DNA from: Macrothele yani
Lineage: Eukaryota; Arthropoda; Arachnida; Araneae; Macrothelidae
Assembly (NCBI GenBank): GCA_039090855.1
Contig: CM077034.1
Location: 229,302,505-229,366,504 of the forward strand
DNA length: 64,000 nt
Direction of reading: 5' to 3'
Under the pieces are notes generated by a model, which did not search any database, had not been told where the DNA came from, and was given only the letters and a program-made list of their open reading frames with translations. A program made the translations under genes and the position numbers. The stretch's first letter is position 1, and the number at the start of each line of letters is the position of its first letter. Shown here one piece after another: positions 41,649 through 52,992 of this stretch.

Positions 41649-44521
41649 GTCCGTCCGTTCGTCTGTACCCACGATATCTCTGCCACTATTAGTACGATTT
41701 GAAAAATTCTTTTTGCATTGGGAAGCTTGAAATATGCGAATGATGATCCTTCATTTCGTTTTTCTTTACGGTGTACAATTTCGTCGCTAGAGGGCGTAAA
41801 TGCAGATTATGTCGAATTCAAAAATGCGTTTCATTCCACATATTTGCTTCTAAACATCTGATTGAAAAAATTCTTTTATCTTTCGATTCCATTTATGTCA
41901 AAGAGTATTTTAAATATAGTTACTTTTTCAAATTTCGCATAGATTTTCCGCTAGGGGGCGAATAAGTAAATTACATTTTTTCCGATAACTCTTCTTCTAA
42001 AACTCCGATTTGAAAAATATTTTCTTCAGCGGATACACCTCCTGATGGAAAATCTTTTGCATATAATTTCAAATTTTTGGTAAAGAATACTTTGTCCACC
42101 AGTGGGCGTAGGTGTTAATTTTTGCTTCTGATGTATTTGCCATAAAATCTGAGCTTCTAAAATATCGATTGAAAAAATTCTTTCGTGGACTGATGCCACT
42201 CACATCGAGAAACTTCGTCGGAATATTTTCTTCTTAAAGTATTCCACAGTTTCTCCGCCAGGGGCGTAAAGGTATATCATTTTTTTGTCAATATCTCTAT
42301 TTCTAGGAGACCGATTTAAAAATTTCCTTCTTTGTTGGATAGTGTTTTCAATGTCACATGTTTTTCATATAATTTCAAAATTTTCAAGTTATTCCTAGAC
42401 TTTCCGCTGGAGGGCATAGAGGTAAGTTGTGTTTCCTTCTATATCTCTGCTTCCAAATCTCCGATTTTAGACATTCTTTCTGCACCGGATAGAGCTCCTG
42501 ATGGGAAATCGTGTGCACATAATTTTTAATTTTTGTAAAAAATGTTTTGGCCACCAGGTGGCGTAAGTCTTAATTTCCGCTTCTGATGTATTTGCAGCAA
42601 AATATGAGCTCCTAAATTCTCGATTGAAAAACACGTAGTTTGTAGACCGATACTACTAATGTCGACAAACTTTTTGGAAACATTTTCTTCTTAAAATAAT
42701 TCATGGTTTCTACGCCAGGGGGCGTAGATGTATATTTTATTTTCGTCAATATCTCTACTTCTAGCAGTCCGATTTGAAAAATTCCTTCTTTGTTGGGTAG
42801 TGTTTCCCGTGGGACACGTGTTTCATATAATTTCAAAATTTTCAATTAATTCATGGACTTTCCGCTAGGGGGCACAAAGGTAAATTGCGTTTTCTGCGTT
42901 ATTTCTGCTCCTAAAACTCCGATTTGAAAACTTCTTCCTCTATCGTACACAGGACCTGATGGGAAATATTTTTCACATAATTTCTAATGTTTGGTAAAGA
43001 ATGGTTTTCCCACCAGGGGGCATAAGTGTTAATTTCTGCTTCTGATGTATTTGTACCAAAATCTACGCTCCTGAAAACTCGACTAATTTTTTTTTTCTTG
43101 GACCGATACCGCTCATATGGATAAACCCTTTGAGAATACTTTCTTCCTTAAATAATGCATGGTTTTCCCACCAGGGAACGTAAAGTCACATCTTATTTTT
43201 GTCGATATCTCTGTTTCTAAAAGTCCGATTTCAAAAATTATTTCTGTGTTGGAGAGCATTTCCGGTGCAAAATGTTTCTCATATAAATTCATATTTTTCT
43301 CAACGCACAAGTCTTGAACCAGAGGGCGTAATCTCACGATTCCGTTTACAGCAATGTCTGAGGGATTAAAAACCCGATTGAAAAACTTCTTTCTTTGGTC
43401 AGATCTATTTTTTTCCATACCGGTTCCATTGACTTTGAATAGCTTTGAAAAATTTGATTTGCGTCAGAACGGATTCAAAAGACGTGCTTATTACACCCGA
43501 AAATTCGGTGTCAACTTTCTTGTCTTTTTCTTAGAACGATACCGCTCATATGGAAAAACTGTTGAGAATACTCTCTTCCTAAAATAATGCATGGTTTTCC
43601 CACCAGGGGACGGAAAGTCACATCTTATTTTTGTCGATAACTCTGTTTCTAAGAGTTCGTAAGCTCACGATTCCGTTTACAGCAATATCTGAGGGATTAA
43701 AAACCCGATTGAAAAACTTCTTTCTTTGGTCAGATCTATTGTTTTCCATACCGGTTCCATTGACTTTGAATAGCTTTGATAAATTTAATTTGCGTCAGAA
43801 CGGATTCAAAAGACGTGCTTATTACACCCGAAAATTCGGTGTCAACTTTCTTGTCTTTTTTCTTAGAACGATACCGCTCATATGGAAAAACTGTTGAGAA
43901 TACTCTCTTCCTAAAATAATGCATGGTTTTCCCACCAGGGAGGTAAAATCACATCTTATTTTTGTCGATATCTCTGTTTCTAAGAGTTCGTAATCTCACG
44001 ATTCCGTTTACAGCAATTTCTGAGGGATTAAAAACCCGATTGAAAATCTTCTTTCTTTGGTCAGATCTATTGTTTTCCATACCGGTTCCATTGACTTTGA
44101 ATAGCTTTGATAAATTTAATTTGCGTCAGAACGGATTCAAAAGACGTGCTTATTACACCCGAAAATTCGGTGTCAACTTTCTTGTCTTTTTTCTTAGAAC
44201 GATACCGCTCATATGGAAAAACTGTTGAGAATACTCTCTTCCTAAAATAATGCATGGTTTTCCCACCAGGGGAGGTAAAATCACATCTTATTTTTGTCGA
44301 TATCTCTGTTTCTAAGAGTTCGTAAGCTCACGATTCCGTTTACAGCAATATCTGAGGGATTAAAAACCCGATTGAAAATCTTCTTTCTTTGGTCAGATCT
44401 ATTGTTTTCCATACCGGTTCCATTGACTTTGAATAGCTTTGATAAATTTAATTTGCGTCAGAACGGATTCAAAAGACACCCGAAAATTCGGTGTCATCTT
44501 TCTGTTTCTTTTTGCCAAGAA
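41649..44521 (+). repeat. Higher-order array with CTCF-core-like motifs, copy 2
   Basis: The same order of monomers as copy 1. The motif copies are retained except for small changes, such as one G lost near 42260 (GCCAGGGGCG for GCCAGGGGGCG) and CACCAGGGAACG near 43171. The 332-bp unit occurs four times here. Confidence 0.9.
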
Positions 44522-44891
44522 CTTTGCCTCGGAACACCTTTGCTGTGCCCGGCTTATGAAAAGGTGAAAAAGTTAGTTAATTATAAGTTGTATGCGAAGA
44601 ACAAACCCTACTAATGGAAAGTTATTCATTTGCTGAATATTATGAAATGTTATTAATTTTTGGAGAGTGGCGAGAAAACGCTCGCGCTGCTAGAAAATGA
44701 TGCGCAGAAGGTTTCCCTGATTTGCTGTGTCCAAGTTTTTCCAAAAAAAGGTGTGGTGCTATGCGTTTACGAACAACAGGCACTGTGAGTCCCCGACCAC
44801 GCATTGGAAGGCCTCAAGGATCTGGTGCGGCGCTGGTTCATGATGAAGATGCTGTCACGTATGCTCTTTTAAACCCTTAGATCAGTACCAG

Positions 44892-46297
44892 CAGAGGCGG
44901 TTCGTCATTAGGGTCCAGAGGGGCCGGGCGCCACCTAAAAATTTATATTTCTGTAATTTTTTTTTTTTTAGTCCTGATTCTTATTCTTTCTCTTAACTAC
45001 ATGGTGATAAACCTTTCCCTTCAAAAACCATTACCTAAGGGAAAAGTTTCCTTCAAAAACGAAAAACTATTCCCTGAGGAAAGAGATCACGTTCAGAGTG
45101 TGAGGTTATTGGGGCCAGCTCCAACAGGCCCCAGTAACATCACTACGCAAGCGAAGATGAGACGATTTCCGCTCCGTCTCATTCAGAATAATGACCTACA
45201 TACAACACTGACTTAACCACGTGTGCAAAAAAATCTGTGATCTGGTCCCGCGCTAATTTGATTGGCCGGAAGAGTATCCATTTCCTTAACGCCGTGGGTT
45301 CACAGAGAAGCTTAGCTCAAGGGTGGCGGGAGGGTTTCAAATGTCCTAGCAAAAGTTCAGTTCGTTGTTTTTTCTGTGTGTGTCTCTCTCGGTGATGTGT
45401 TGTTCCATCGTGTCGTGACTTTTTTGCTTGTCGATTACAATGAATGGAGTGGATATTTTGTTAAAATCTCCGTTCTTTGCTTTAAATCTGGAAGAAAAGC
45501 TTCACTTAAAAAAATTCAGTGCTTATCACCCCAAGAATTTTTAGTTTGAGCTTCACTTAAAAAAACACAGTGCTCATCAGCTCAAGAATTTGAGTTGAAA
45601 AGCTTCACTTAAAAAAACTCGGTGCTTATCAGCCCAAGAATTTGAGTTTCCAAGATTATGGAGTTTACAAAGCGCTTTGCAGAACTAATTTCAGTTTTAA
45701 ATAATATGATTTTCTATGCTAAAAATAAATAAATAAATGAGAAAACCTGTAAGTATAATTTGCACATGAGTACATATATGTTTTTAGGTTTCACAAGTTC
45801 TTTAAAAAAAAAGGTTGAACCTTTCAAATAATGCAAATGGTAGTATGGTACTCATTCTATATGGGACGAAATTCATTAAAAATTCCCTCCCTGCATATAT
45901 TTTGAGTTATTATTTTTTCACTACATTCTTTTATCCTGTGAATCCTGTGATTATTCTTCAGTTGAGAAATGTGAAGAAACACAAAGCACAAATAACATAA
46001 ATTAATGCTCGTATGTTTTAAGGTAAACATTTTATTTAAGGAGTTTTAACATTTTTCTGTTAATAGTTATGCATTCTATTCTGATGAATTTTTTCGTGTG
46101 CAATACAATAGTTGACACATTCCTGCCTGGTTTGGGCATTACTGAGTTAAGGGGGTAAACAGAGACAGAGTAAAGGAATTTTGGGGTGGGGGAGGGGGAG
46201 TCTGAATAGTTGGCCTAATAATGACAGTTTTTTTTTATTTCATTGTTTGACTTCGGCTACTGGCCCCACCTGCTGCAGTTGCCACGAGCCGCCACTG
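44892..46297 (+). mobile_element. hAT-like element, copy 2
   Basis: Paralogue of 36650-38053 with identical ends and the same 8-bp flanks (AGTACCAG and AATACCAG). It was duplicated with the segment, not newly inserted. Confidence 0.85.
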
Positions 46298-46318
46298 AAT
46301 ACCAGAGAAATGAGCTTG

Positions 46319-46532
46319 GCCGCCCCGGTGGCGCAGTGGTCTAAGGCGTTGGCCTCTGATCATTCGTCCGAAGGGGTCCGGGTTCGAATCCCGGTGAGGC
46401 ATGGATGTTATGTTTGTCTTACGGCACTGGCTCTCTCCCTTCCCTGGAACCAGTGACCCTAAGTTAGGGACGGGCGACTGCTTATAGCCCATTGAGTTGC
46501 TCACGGTGGTCGTTAAACCTCCAATAAAAAAA
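46319..46532 (+). repeat. tRNA-derived SINE, copy-2 paralogue
   Basis: Same insertion as 38075, same AAATGAGCTT flanks. Confidence 0.92.
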
Positions 46533-46659
46533 AAATGAGCTTAGCGTGTGGCCTTTCCAATGTCGCAATTCGGAAAATTTTGAATCGGCATGGTTTGCAC
46601 CCATACCACGTCTATTTACAGCAGGCTTTATATGAAGGTGATAATGAACGACGGTTGGA

Positions 46660-46882
46660 TTTCTTTTTTTTTCTTTTGGAGGTTTAACGACCACCGTGAG
46701 CAACTCAATGGGCTATAAGCAGTCGCCCGTCCCTAATTTAGGGTCACTGGTTCCAGGGAAGGGAGAGAGCCACTGCCGTAAGACGAAGACAACATCCATG
46801 CCTCACCGGTATTTGAACCCGGACCCCGTTCGGACGAATGATTAGAGGCCATCGCCTTAGACCACTGCGCCACCGGGGCGGC
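46660..46882 (-). repeat. tRNA-derived SINE, copy-2 paralogue at the break
   Basis: Its left side matches the SINE at 38416, but the right flank (TGTTTCCAATAGTAGG) is unrelated and lacks CGGTTGGATT. Private differences (GAAGACAACATCC, GTATTTGAACCC) suggest a different SINE body was joined here by recombination. Confidence 0.85.
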
Positions 46883-46954
46883 TGTTTCCAATAGTAGGAC
46901 TTCTATACATATTTTCTTGGCAATTAATGTATTCCCACGAATAAAAATTTCTCT

Positions 46955-47692
46955 TTTTTTTTGTTGGAGGTTCAACGACCACCGTGAGCAACTCAATGAG
47001 CTATAAGCAGTCGCCCGTCCCTAATTTAGGGTCACTGGTTCCAGGAAAGGGAGAGAGCCAGTGCCGTAAGACAAACACAACATCCATTGATTGATTGGAG
47101 GTTTAACGACCACCGTGAGGAACTCAATGGGCTATAAGCAGTCGCCCGTCCCTAATTTAGGGTCACTGGTTCCAGCGAAGGAGAGAGCCAGTGCCGTAAG
47201 ACAAACATAACATCCATTGATTGATTGGAGGTTCAACGACCACCGTGAGCAACTCAATGAGCTATAAGCAGTCGCCCGTCCCTAATTTAGGGTCACTGGT
47301 TCCAGGGAAGGGAGAGCGCCAGTGCCGTAAGACAATCACAACATCCATTGATTGATTGGAGGTTTAACGACCACCGCGAGCAACTCAATGGGCTATAAGC
47401 AGTCGCCCGTCCCTAATTTAGGGTCACTGGTTCCAGCGGAGGGAGAGAGCCAGTGCCGTTAGACAAACACAACATCCATTGATTGATTGGAGGTTTAACG
47501 ACCACCGCGAGCAACTCAATGGGCTATAAGCAGTCGCCCGTCCCTAATTTAGGGTCACTGGTTCCAGGGAAGGGAGAGAGCCGCTGCCGTAAGACGAACA
47601 CAACATCCATGCCTCACCGGGATTCGAACCCGGACCCCTTCCGGACGAATGATCAGAAGCCATCGCTTAGACCACTGCGCCACCGGGGCGGC
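46955..47692 (-). repeat. Tandem SINE tails ending in one complete SINE head
   Basis: Five minus-strand copies of the SINE body and tail (TTGGAGGTTTAACGACCACC to ACAAACACAACATCCATTGA) follow at about 129-132-bp steps. The tRNA-like head occurs only once, at 47605-47692. Junctions are all CATCCATTGATTGATTGG, where the CAAT-type tail merges with the ATGGATG that follows the head. Confidence 0.92.
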
Positions 47693-48128
47693 CACCAATT
47701 TTTATCAGCTGACTACGTCAATGCGCCCTTCCTAAGAATCTCCTGTATATCTCTATGGGGAAATTGCGATTTTGAACGGGTTTTTCGGACCCTTACTCTA
47801 CCCATACAGGCATGAAAAAAATTGAAGCTGAAATATTGATTCCCATAATAAAAATTTCCAGAAAAAACCGGAAAATATGTGTTGGTATTTCTTTAAAATA
47901 TTGAACTAAATAATGATTTTTTGAGCGGAAGTGCATAGTGCGCATGGTTACTTACTGCCCATGTGCAAGTAACCATGTTTAAAATATAACCAAAAGCCTA
48001 ATGTTAAGAAATAAGAATGCCGAAATATTCCTTCTTTCCATCCTTGGTTTGCATGCGCTAAGCAAAACTGCTTAAGCCACAGGAAGTGACGTCACGTTTC
48101 CGAACTCTCGCAGCGCAGACTCCCACTA

Positions 48129-48489
48129 CCTCAGAGAGAAGACAGAAACAGCTGATCGGTTTTGGCATCACTCAAAACGGGTTCCTTCACCTCGTCTTCT
48201 TGTAACCTCCTTGGATCTTTCCCCCACTATTACTGATGGTATTGTTATTAACGAGTTACTATATATTAAAATGGCAAGTTTATACAGTTCAGCGTCATTT
48301 TTGACTACAAGCCACTGTGAAAAGTGAAAATAACTGCTTGGTTGAATTCAGCTATCAAGTTGGTGGTAAAAAAAGTATCTACTTTGTTTTGTCCTGATAG
48401 ATCAATCACTACGGCAAGGGTTTCTTACTGTGAGTTGCTTTTCCCCCGAAATATCTGTTGATTTTTGTATTTGTTGAACTCTTGACGCG
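48129..48489. other. Unassigned sequence right of the duplication
   Basis: No ORF or repeat recognised. Confidence 0.4.
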
Positions 48490-49295
48490 GGTTACCATAG
48501 GCAATAATTTATTTCGAAGATAGATTAAGACCATAATTTCCAAGATTTCCTTCTAAATTTCTAGATGCATAAACAGAACCCCTAAATTTACTAGTCGCCC
48601 CGGTGGTGCAGTGGTCTAAGCGATGGCTTCTGATCATTCGTCCGAAAGAGGTCCGAGTTCGAATCCCGGTGAGGCATGGATATTGTGTTTGTCTTACGGC
48701 TGGCTCTCTCCCTTCCCTGGAACCAGTGACCCTAAATTAGGGACGGGCGACTGCTTATAGCCCATTGAGTTGCTCACGGTGGTCGTTAAACGTCCAATCA
48801 AAAAAAAAAAAAATTTGCTACACATCGGCATTTTGCGCAAAGTTTAGGTGACTTTACAGGTTCTTGGCGAAAAGCGAGAGAAGTCGGGGTGGGGGGATCT
48901 CGAACCCTTAGTTTTGCCAACGAAAAAATCATCCCTGCCTTTTCTTACGAAACTCAGGAAAAGGCAGCAACATTTCAAGATTTGCGGGGAAAACAACTTT
49001 TCCTTGTAGATGTGCAATAGCTCAAGAGGGCACAGCCCGAACCTGGAGACCTATTAGATATTTTTCTGCGGATTTACACTAAGGTAAAAGCGCTGTATAA
49101 CTTTGTAATTTTAAATTTTTTTCCAAACTTGCTTTGCTTACGAGATAGACCCCGAGCACGATGGCCTGGGGGGTCATTCACATATCCCTTAAATAGATCA
49201 TATCATCTCTTATTAATACCCGTTGACCCTGTTTTTCTGTTCCAATTCCTTCTCGAGTTATTAAAGTGAGCCGCGACTTTGAGAAACACCCTGTG
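48490..49295 (-). repeat. Dispersed repeat X, copy 2 (inverted)
   Basis: It matches 18950-20030 in reverse: from GGTTACCATAGGCAATAATT at the left to GAGCCGCGACTTTGAGAAAC at the right. It carries its own SINE (48594) at a different position from copy 1. Confidence 0.8.
48594..48812 (+). repeat. tRNA-derived SINE
   Basis: Full-length plus-strand copy inside repeat X, flanked by AAATTTACTA/AAATTTGCTA. A few private changes (GGTGGTGCAG in box A). Confidence 0.92.
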
Positions 49296-49386
49296 CATAT
49301 ATATATATATATATTGTCCTTGTTAAATAATAATTTTTGTTTCAGTCTCTGCTTTGTAGTTTATTTATATATATATACTGTATATA

Positions 49387-50580
49387 TACACTATCTACCA
49401 ACAAGTAATTGGACACCCCTGCAATCGACGATATCTGCGGTCCTGATGCACGTCACGGCCGCCGCCGTTAAATATCGTGTGGGAAACAACAACGCAACCA
49501 GTCGCATGCAAGATGCCACGCAGTTCGGAGCTCTCTGATTTCCAGAAAGGTGTAATCGTCGGGTATCACAGAAATGGCCGATGACATATCCAGCGTGTGG
49601 AAGTACCCAAAATCGACAGTGGCCTACGTGATTGGCAAGTGGAAGATGAGAGGTGACTGTCGGAATGTGCCCCGACCCGGCAGACCCACAAAACTGGGAG
49701 TTAGAGACCGACGGGTGCTGGCCAGAGAAATTCGGAAGAACCGCACCAAATCGGTGGGCCACATCCGCGAGGAGTTTCAACAGGCATCTGGGAGTGTTCT
49801 TTCCATGAATACCATCCGTAAGGAAGCCCATCTGCTCGGTTATCATGGACGTGCTGCCGCCCACAAGCCTTTGATCACCAAGTCCAATAGCGCTGCTCGG
49901 CTAACGTGGTGCAAAGAACGTAGACAGTGGACCGTTGAACAGTGGAAACAGGTTCTCTGGAGCGACGAATCAAGGTTCACCCTCTACCGTTTGGATGGCA
50001 GGGTCTGGATTTAGCGTCTGCCTGGAGAACGCCTCCTGTCGGAATGTATTGTGCTAACTGTGAAGTTCGGCGGCGGTGGAATTATGCTATGGGGGTGTTT
50101 CTCCTGGTATGGCACTGGACCCTTGGTCGCAATTCCTGGTAGACTCAACGACGAGACCTTTTGCACCATTTTGGATGACCATGCGCTTCCTACGTTGTGG
50201 CAGTTTTACGGGGTGGACGTATGTTACTTTCAGGATTACAATGCCACCTGTCATGTTGCGAGGTCCACCATGGCTTGGTATGGTGACAATGGGGTTTTTC
50301 GAATGGACTGGTCTGCGCAGAGCCCGGACCTTAACCCTATCGAGCACCTCTGGGACGAGTTGGAGCGTCGACTTAAGGGTCCGAAATCGGTGAAGGAACT
50401 GACCTGTCTTCTCCAAGCCGAGTGGAAGAAAATACCGCTAGCCGTCGTACAACGCCTGGTTGAGAGTATGCGCAGCTATAATCGCCGCTCGTGGGGGCTC
50501 CACCAACTATTGAAGGTGAATAAACTTCGTTTTCCTTTGCTATCACAGGTGTCCAATTACTTGTTGGTAGGTAGAGTATA
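49387..50580 (+). mobile_element. Tc1-like DNA transposon E
   Basis: Inverted ends share CTACCAACAAGTAATTGGAC next to TA at each side. About 1.19 kb. Confidence 0.9.
49514..50524 (+). pseudogene. Tc1-like transposase E, frameshifts, second catalytic Asp to Tyr
   Basis: It starts MPRSSELSDFQKGVIVGYHR. A frameshift near 49575 moves to VWKYPKSTVAYVIGKWKMRG and the GRPTKLGVRDRR linker. The first catalytic block is LWSDESRFTLYRLDGRVW, then a stop/shift. The core continues [18 protein letters not shown], then [14 protein letters not shown], where relatives have FQDDNATCH: the catalytic Asp reads Tyr. The third block [15 protein letters not shown] keeps Glu at the expected 34-residue spacing. The end [11 protein letters not shown] is degenerate. 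Inactive. Confidence 0.9.
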
Positions 50581-51070
50581 ATGTTCTATATGTTGCTGTC
50601 TTATTTACTGAAAATTTAATTATCCTACACTTCTACTTGAGGTTCCGCTATACGACGACTTCACACGCTTTCCTGTTTTTTTTTTTTGTTTTTTTGTCCA
50701 CAATTACTGTCTACTTCATCTATGAATGTATCTGTTGGTCTTATGTTGGGCTGGTTCTTGGTTAGTTTTTTTAAAAGAATTTTTGAAGTTGGAACTTCAT
50801 CCTCTTCTGACCCTACTTCTACGATTGGATGGCGACTTGGTACCACACTTTCCGGTGTCATTTTTGTTTACTCTTTTCATTTTTCTTTCTCTGCTAAACC
50901 TACGTATACGCATTTCACATGGACTATAGTTGTATTGAGCAATACCCCCCCCCCGCTATTCCTATTTTGTTTTCAAACAGGGATTATGGACACCGGCAGA
51001 GAAGTTTTTCTGTCCCGCGTGTGCTTTTCCCAAGGGTTTTACCCCAACCCCTTTCATAAACCTATCGACA
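50581..51070. other. Unassigned sequence
   Basis: Overlapping ORFs exist on both strands (130 codons plus, 66 codons minus at 50661-50861). The minus reading has normal composition (PIVEVGSEEDEVPTSKILLK) and could be a decayed exon, but I recognise neither. A C-run lies at 50945-50954. Confidence 0.35.
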
Positions 51071-52634
51071 TACAGTAGCGAACAAAAGTATTTGGCGAAA
51101 CACTTTTTCGACCATAATTTTTTTTTTCTGCTGGACCAAATCGGGTCATTTTGGGATATGATGTGTGTTGATTCGTGGGTTACAATGCCGCGTAGTTTGT
51201 ATTTCGCTCAGAGCGAATTTGTCGTTCGAAATGGGCCATATTCAAGAGTCGCCAATTAGTACCCATTTGTTTGCTGCATGTATGAATGTTCTTCTTGTGA
51301 ATTTTTGTGTGGTTTTGCGATGTGTAGTGTGATAATAAGTCAATCTTAGGTTTTCAAAAATGGGTAAAAAGGCGGAGATCCCTGATGGAGCTCGCCAGGC
51401 GACCGTGGACATGATGGAATCCGGAATGCGCGCGTCACCGACATTGCGAGGGCCCTGAAGATCCGACACCAGTCCATTCCAGCTATCCTGTTATAAGAAG
51501 AATGAGACCGTCTAGAACAGTCCGCGATGTGGTAGGCCTCGTTCCACTACGTTGCGTCAGGATAGACGCATCCTCCGTTGATCTCGTGCTGATCCCATCT
51601 TGACTGCTGTGGACATCGCAACCGAATTCCGCGAAGACCTGAACGTCAGCCGAATGACCATCTCCCGTTGTCTCATTGCTGGTGGATTGAATGGAAGACG
51701 GCCCCGCCAAGAAACCACTCATCGGAGTTAAGAATCGAAAAGGCAGAGTCGCGTTCGCGCGCCATCATCGACACTGGACCGCTGCGAACTGGAGTAAGGT
51801 GATCTTCACCGACGAGAGCAAGTTCAACTTGTTCGGAAGTGCTGGCATCCGATATGCACGACGTCCGTGTGATGGCCAGAGATTCAACCCCCAGTTCATT
51901 CAGCCGACTGTCAAGCACGGAGGAGGATCGCTCATGGTTTACGGCGCCTTCTCTCGCAATGGAATGAGCCCCGTCATCAAGATTGACCGAATAATGACCG
52001 GCCAGAGCTACACGAACATGCTCATCAACGATGTCTTCCCATGGGCAAACCAGAACATGCCCCCCGGATGGATCATGCAGCAAGACAACGACCCGAAGCA
52101 CACCTCCAGAGTAGCGAAGGCAGCCTTCCAGCAGCAACAGGTCACACTTCTAGACTGGCCAAGCCAATCTTCAGACCACAACTTCATCGAGCACATGTGG
52201 AGACGATGTGCGAAGAAAACCTGCCGGAATAGGTCCCAGAAGTTCGACCAGCTGTCTGCGGAATGGGCGGGAATTCCGCAGGTCACCGTCGAGAAGCTAG
52301 TGGGCTCGATTCCAGCCCGTTGTGCAGCTGTTGTAAAGTCTCGTGGTTATCCAACCAAGTATTAGTTATTCTTTAGTCGCTCTCTCGTACTTGTTTTCTG
52401 TTATCGTTGCATTAAATGAATGCGATACACACCTACTTTGTTGGTCAATTTGTATGATCTTTGCGATTAAGCTCGGCACCTGATCTGTGTTAAGGTTTCC
52501 GATCCATCTGCATATGGGTCATGTTTTGCAACTGAATAACATATATCATATTCCAAAATGACCCTATTTGATCAAGCAGAAAAAAAATTATGGTCGAAAA
52601 AGTTTTTCGCCGTTAACTTTTGTTCGCTACTGTA
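51071..52634 (+). mobile_element. Tc1-like DNA transposon F with about 95-bp TIRs
   Basis: Long inverted ends (CAGTAGCGAACAAAAGT, CTTTTTCGACCATAATTTTT, GGTCATTTTGG-ATATGAT) match over about 95 bp, from 51073 and back from 52632, with TA flanks. Confidence 0.93.
51360..52365 (+). pseudogene. Tc1-like transposase F, catalytic half intact
   Basis: The N-terminus MGKKAEIPDGARQATVDMME breaks after about 32 codons. The second HTH is scattered over other frames. From 51691 a 224-codon frame is open to a stop at 52363: WSKVIFTDESKFNLFGS (first Asp), IMQQDNDPKHTS (second Asp) and SSDHNFIEHMWRR, with Glu at 34-residue spacing, then the usual ending IPARCAAVVKSRGYPTKY. All catalytic residues are present; the DNA-binding half is broken. 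Confidence 0.92.
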
Positions 52635-52990
52635 CGTCGATGGAACCACTTGTTGGTACGTAGGCTGTCTGATGAGAACGTTAGTTCGAAATCATATGGT
52701 AGTTGGGTAATTCCATGTCAAGTGATTCAACAGAGGTTGCTTGACCATTTTAGAAAAAAATAATTTTTTGTTTGTGGTTATCTATATGAATGTAGAGTTC
52801 AAAAAGAATATTTATTATGTTTTTCGTAACTCCAATGGCGGCCATTTTTGTTTCATGGTGCGCGCTGATTTTTGCGTTTGCAGGTGTTTACGGTAACTTA
52901 CATTACTCAGGACTGGTTTGTTCTAGGTTACAGAAACAAACACCATTCTCTTCATAAAGAAACAGTCTAAAAGTTTGATCTAGTACACGT
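52635..52990. other. Unassigned sequence
   Basis: Nothing recognised. Confidence 0.4.
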
Positions 52991-52992
52991 CT

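Larger units (their letters stand above)
44614..46660 (+). pseudogene. N-terminal part of the DUF4817-like transposase, copy 2
   Basis: The same gene as at 36373, with the same stop, the same hAT-like insert and the same first SINE. It ends at the second SINE; the catalytic half is missing because the duplication is broken there. One extra A in the A-run near 44750 is the only obvious coding difference. Confidence 0.85.
41281..48128 (+). repeat. Segmental duplication, copy 2 (empty TRIM site)
   Basis: At 41341-41360 the sequence CTTATAAGAACACGGGATCC is continuous, where copy 1 has the 7.2-kb TRIM array between two GAAC repeats. One extra 332-bp unit is present near 43900-44240. Relative to copy 1, the region 38.64-40.0 kb (transposase C-terminus, 55-bp array) is replaced by about 80 bp of unrelated sequence and a tandem of SINE tails. 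Confidence 0.95.

Noticed and set aside
50661..51078. Possible gene on either strand
   Set aside because: Overlapping ORFs on opposite strands, no recognised domain, no splice or promoter support.
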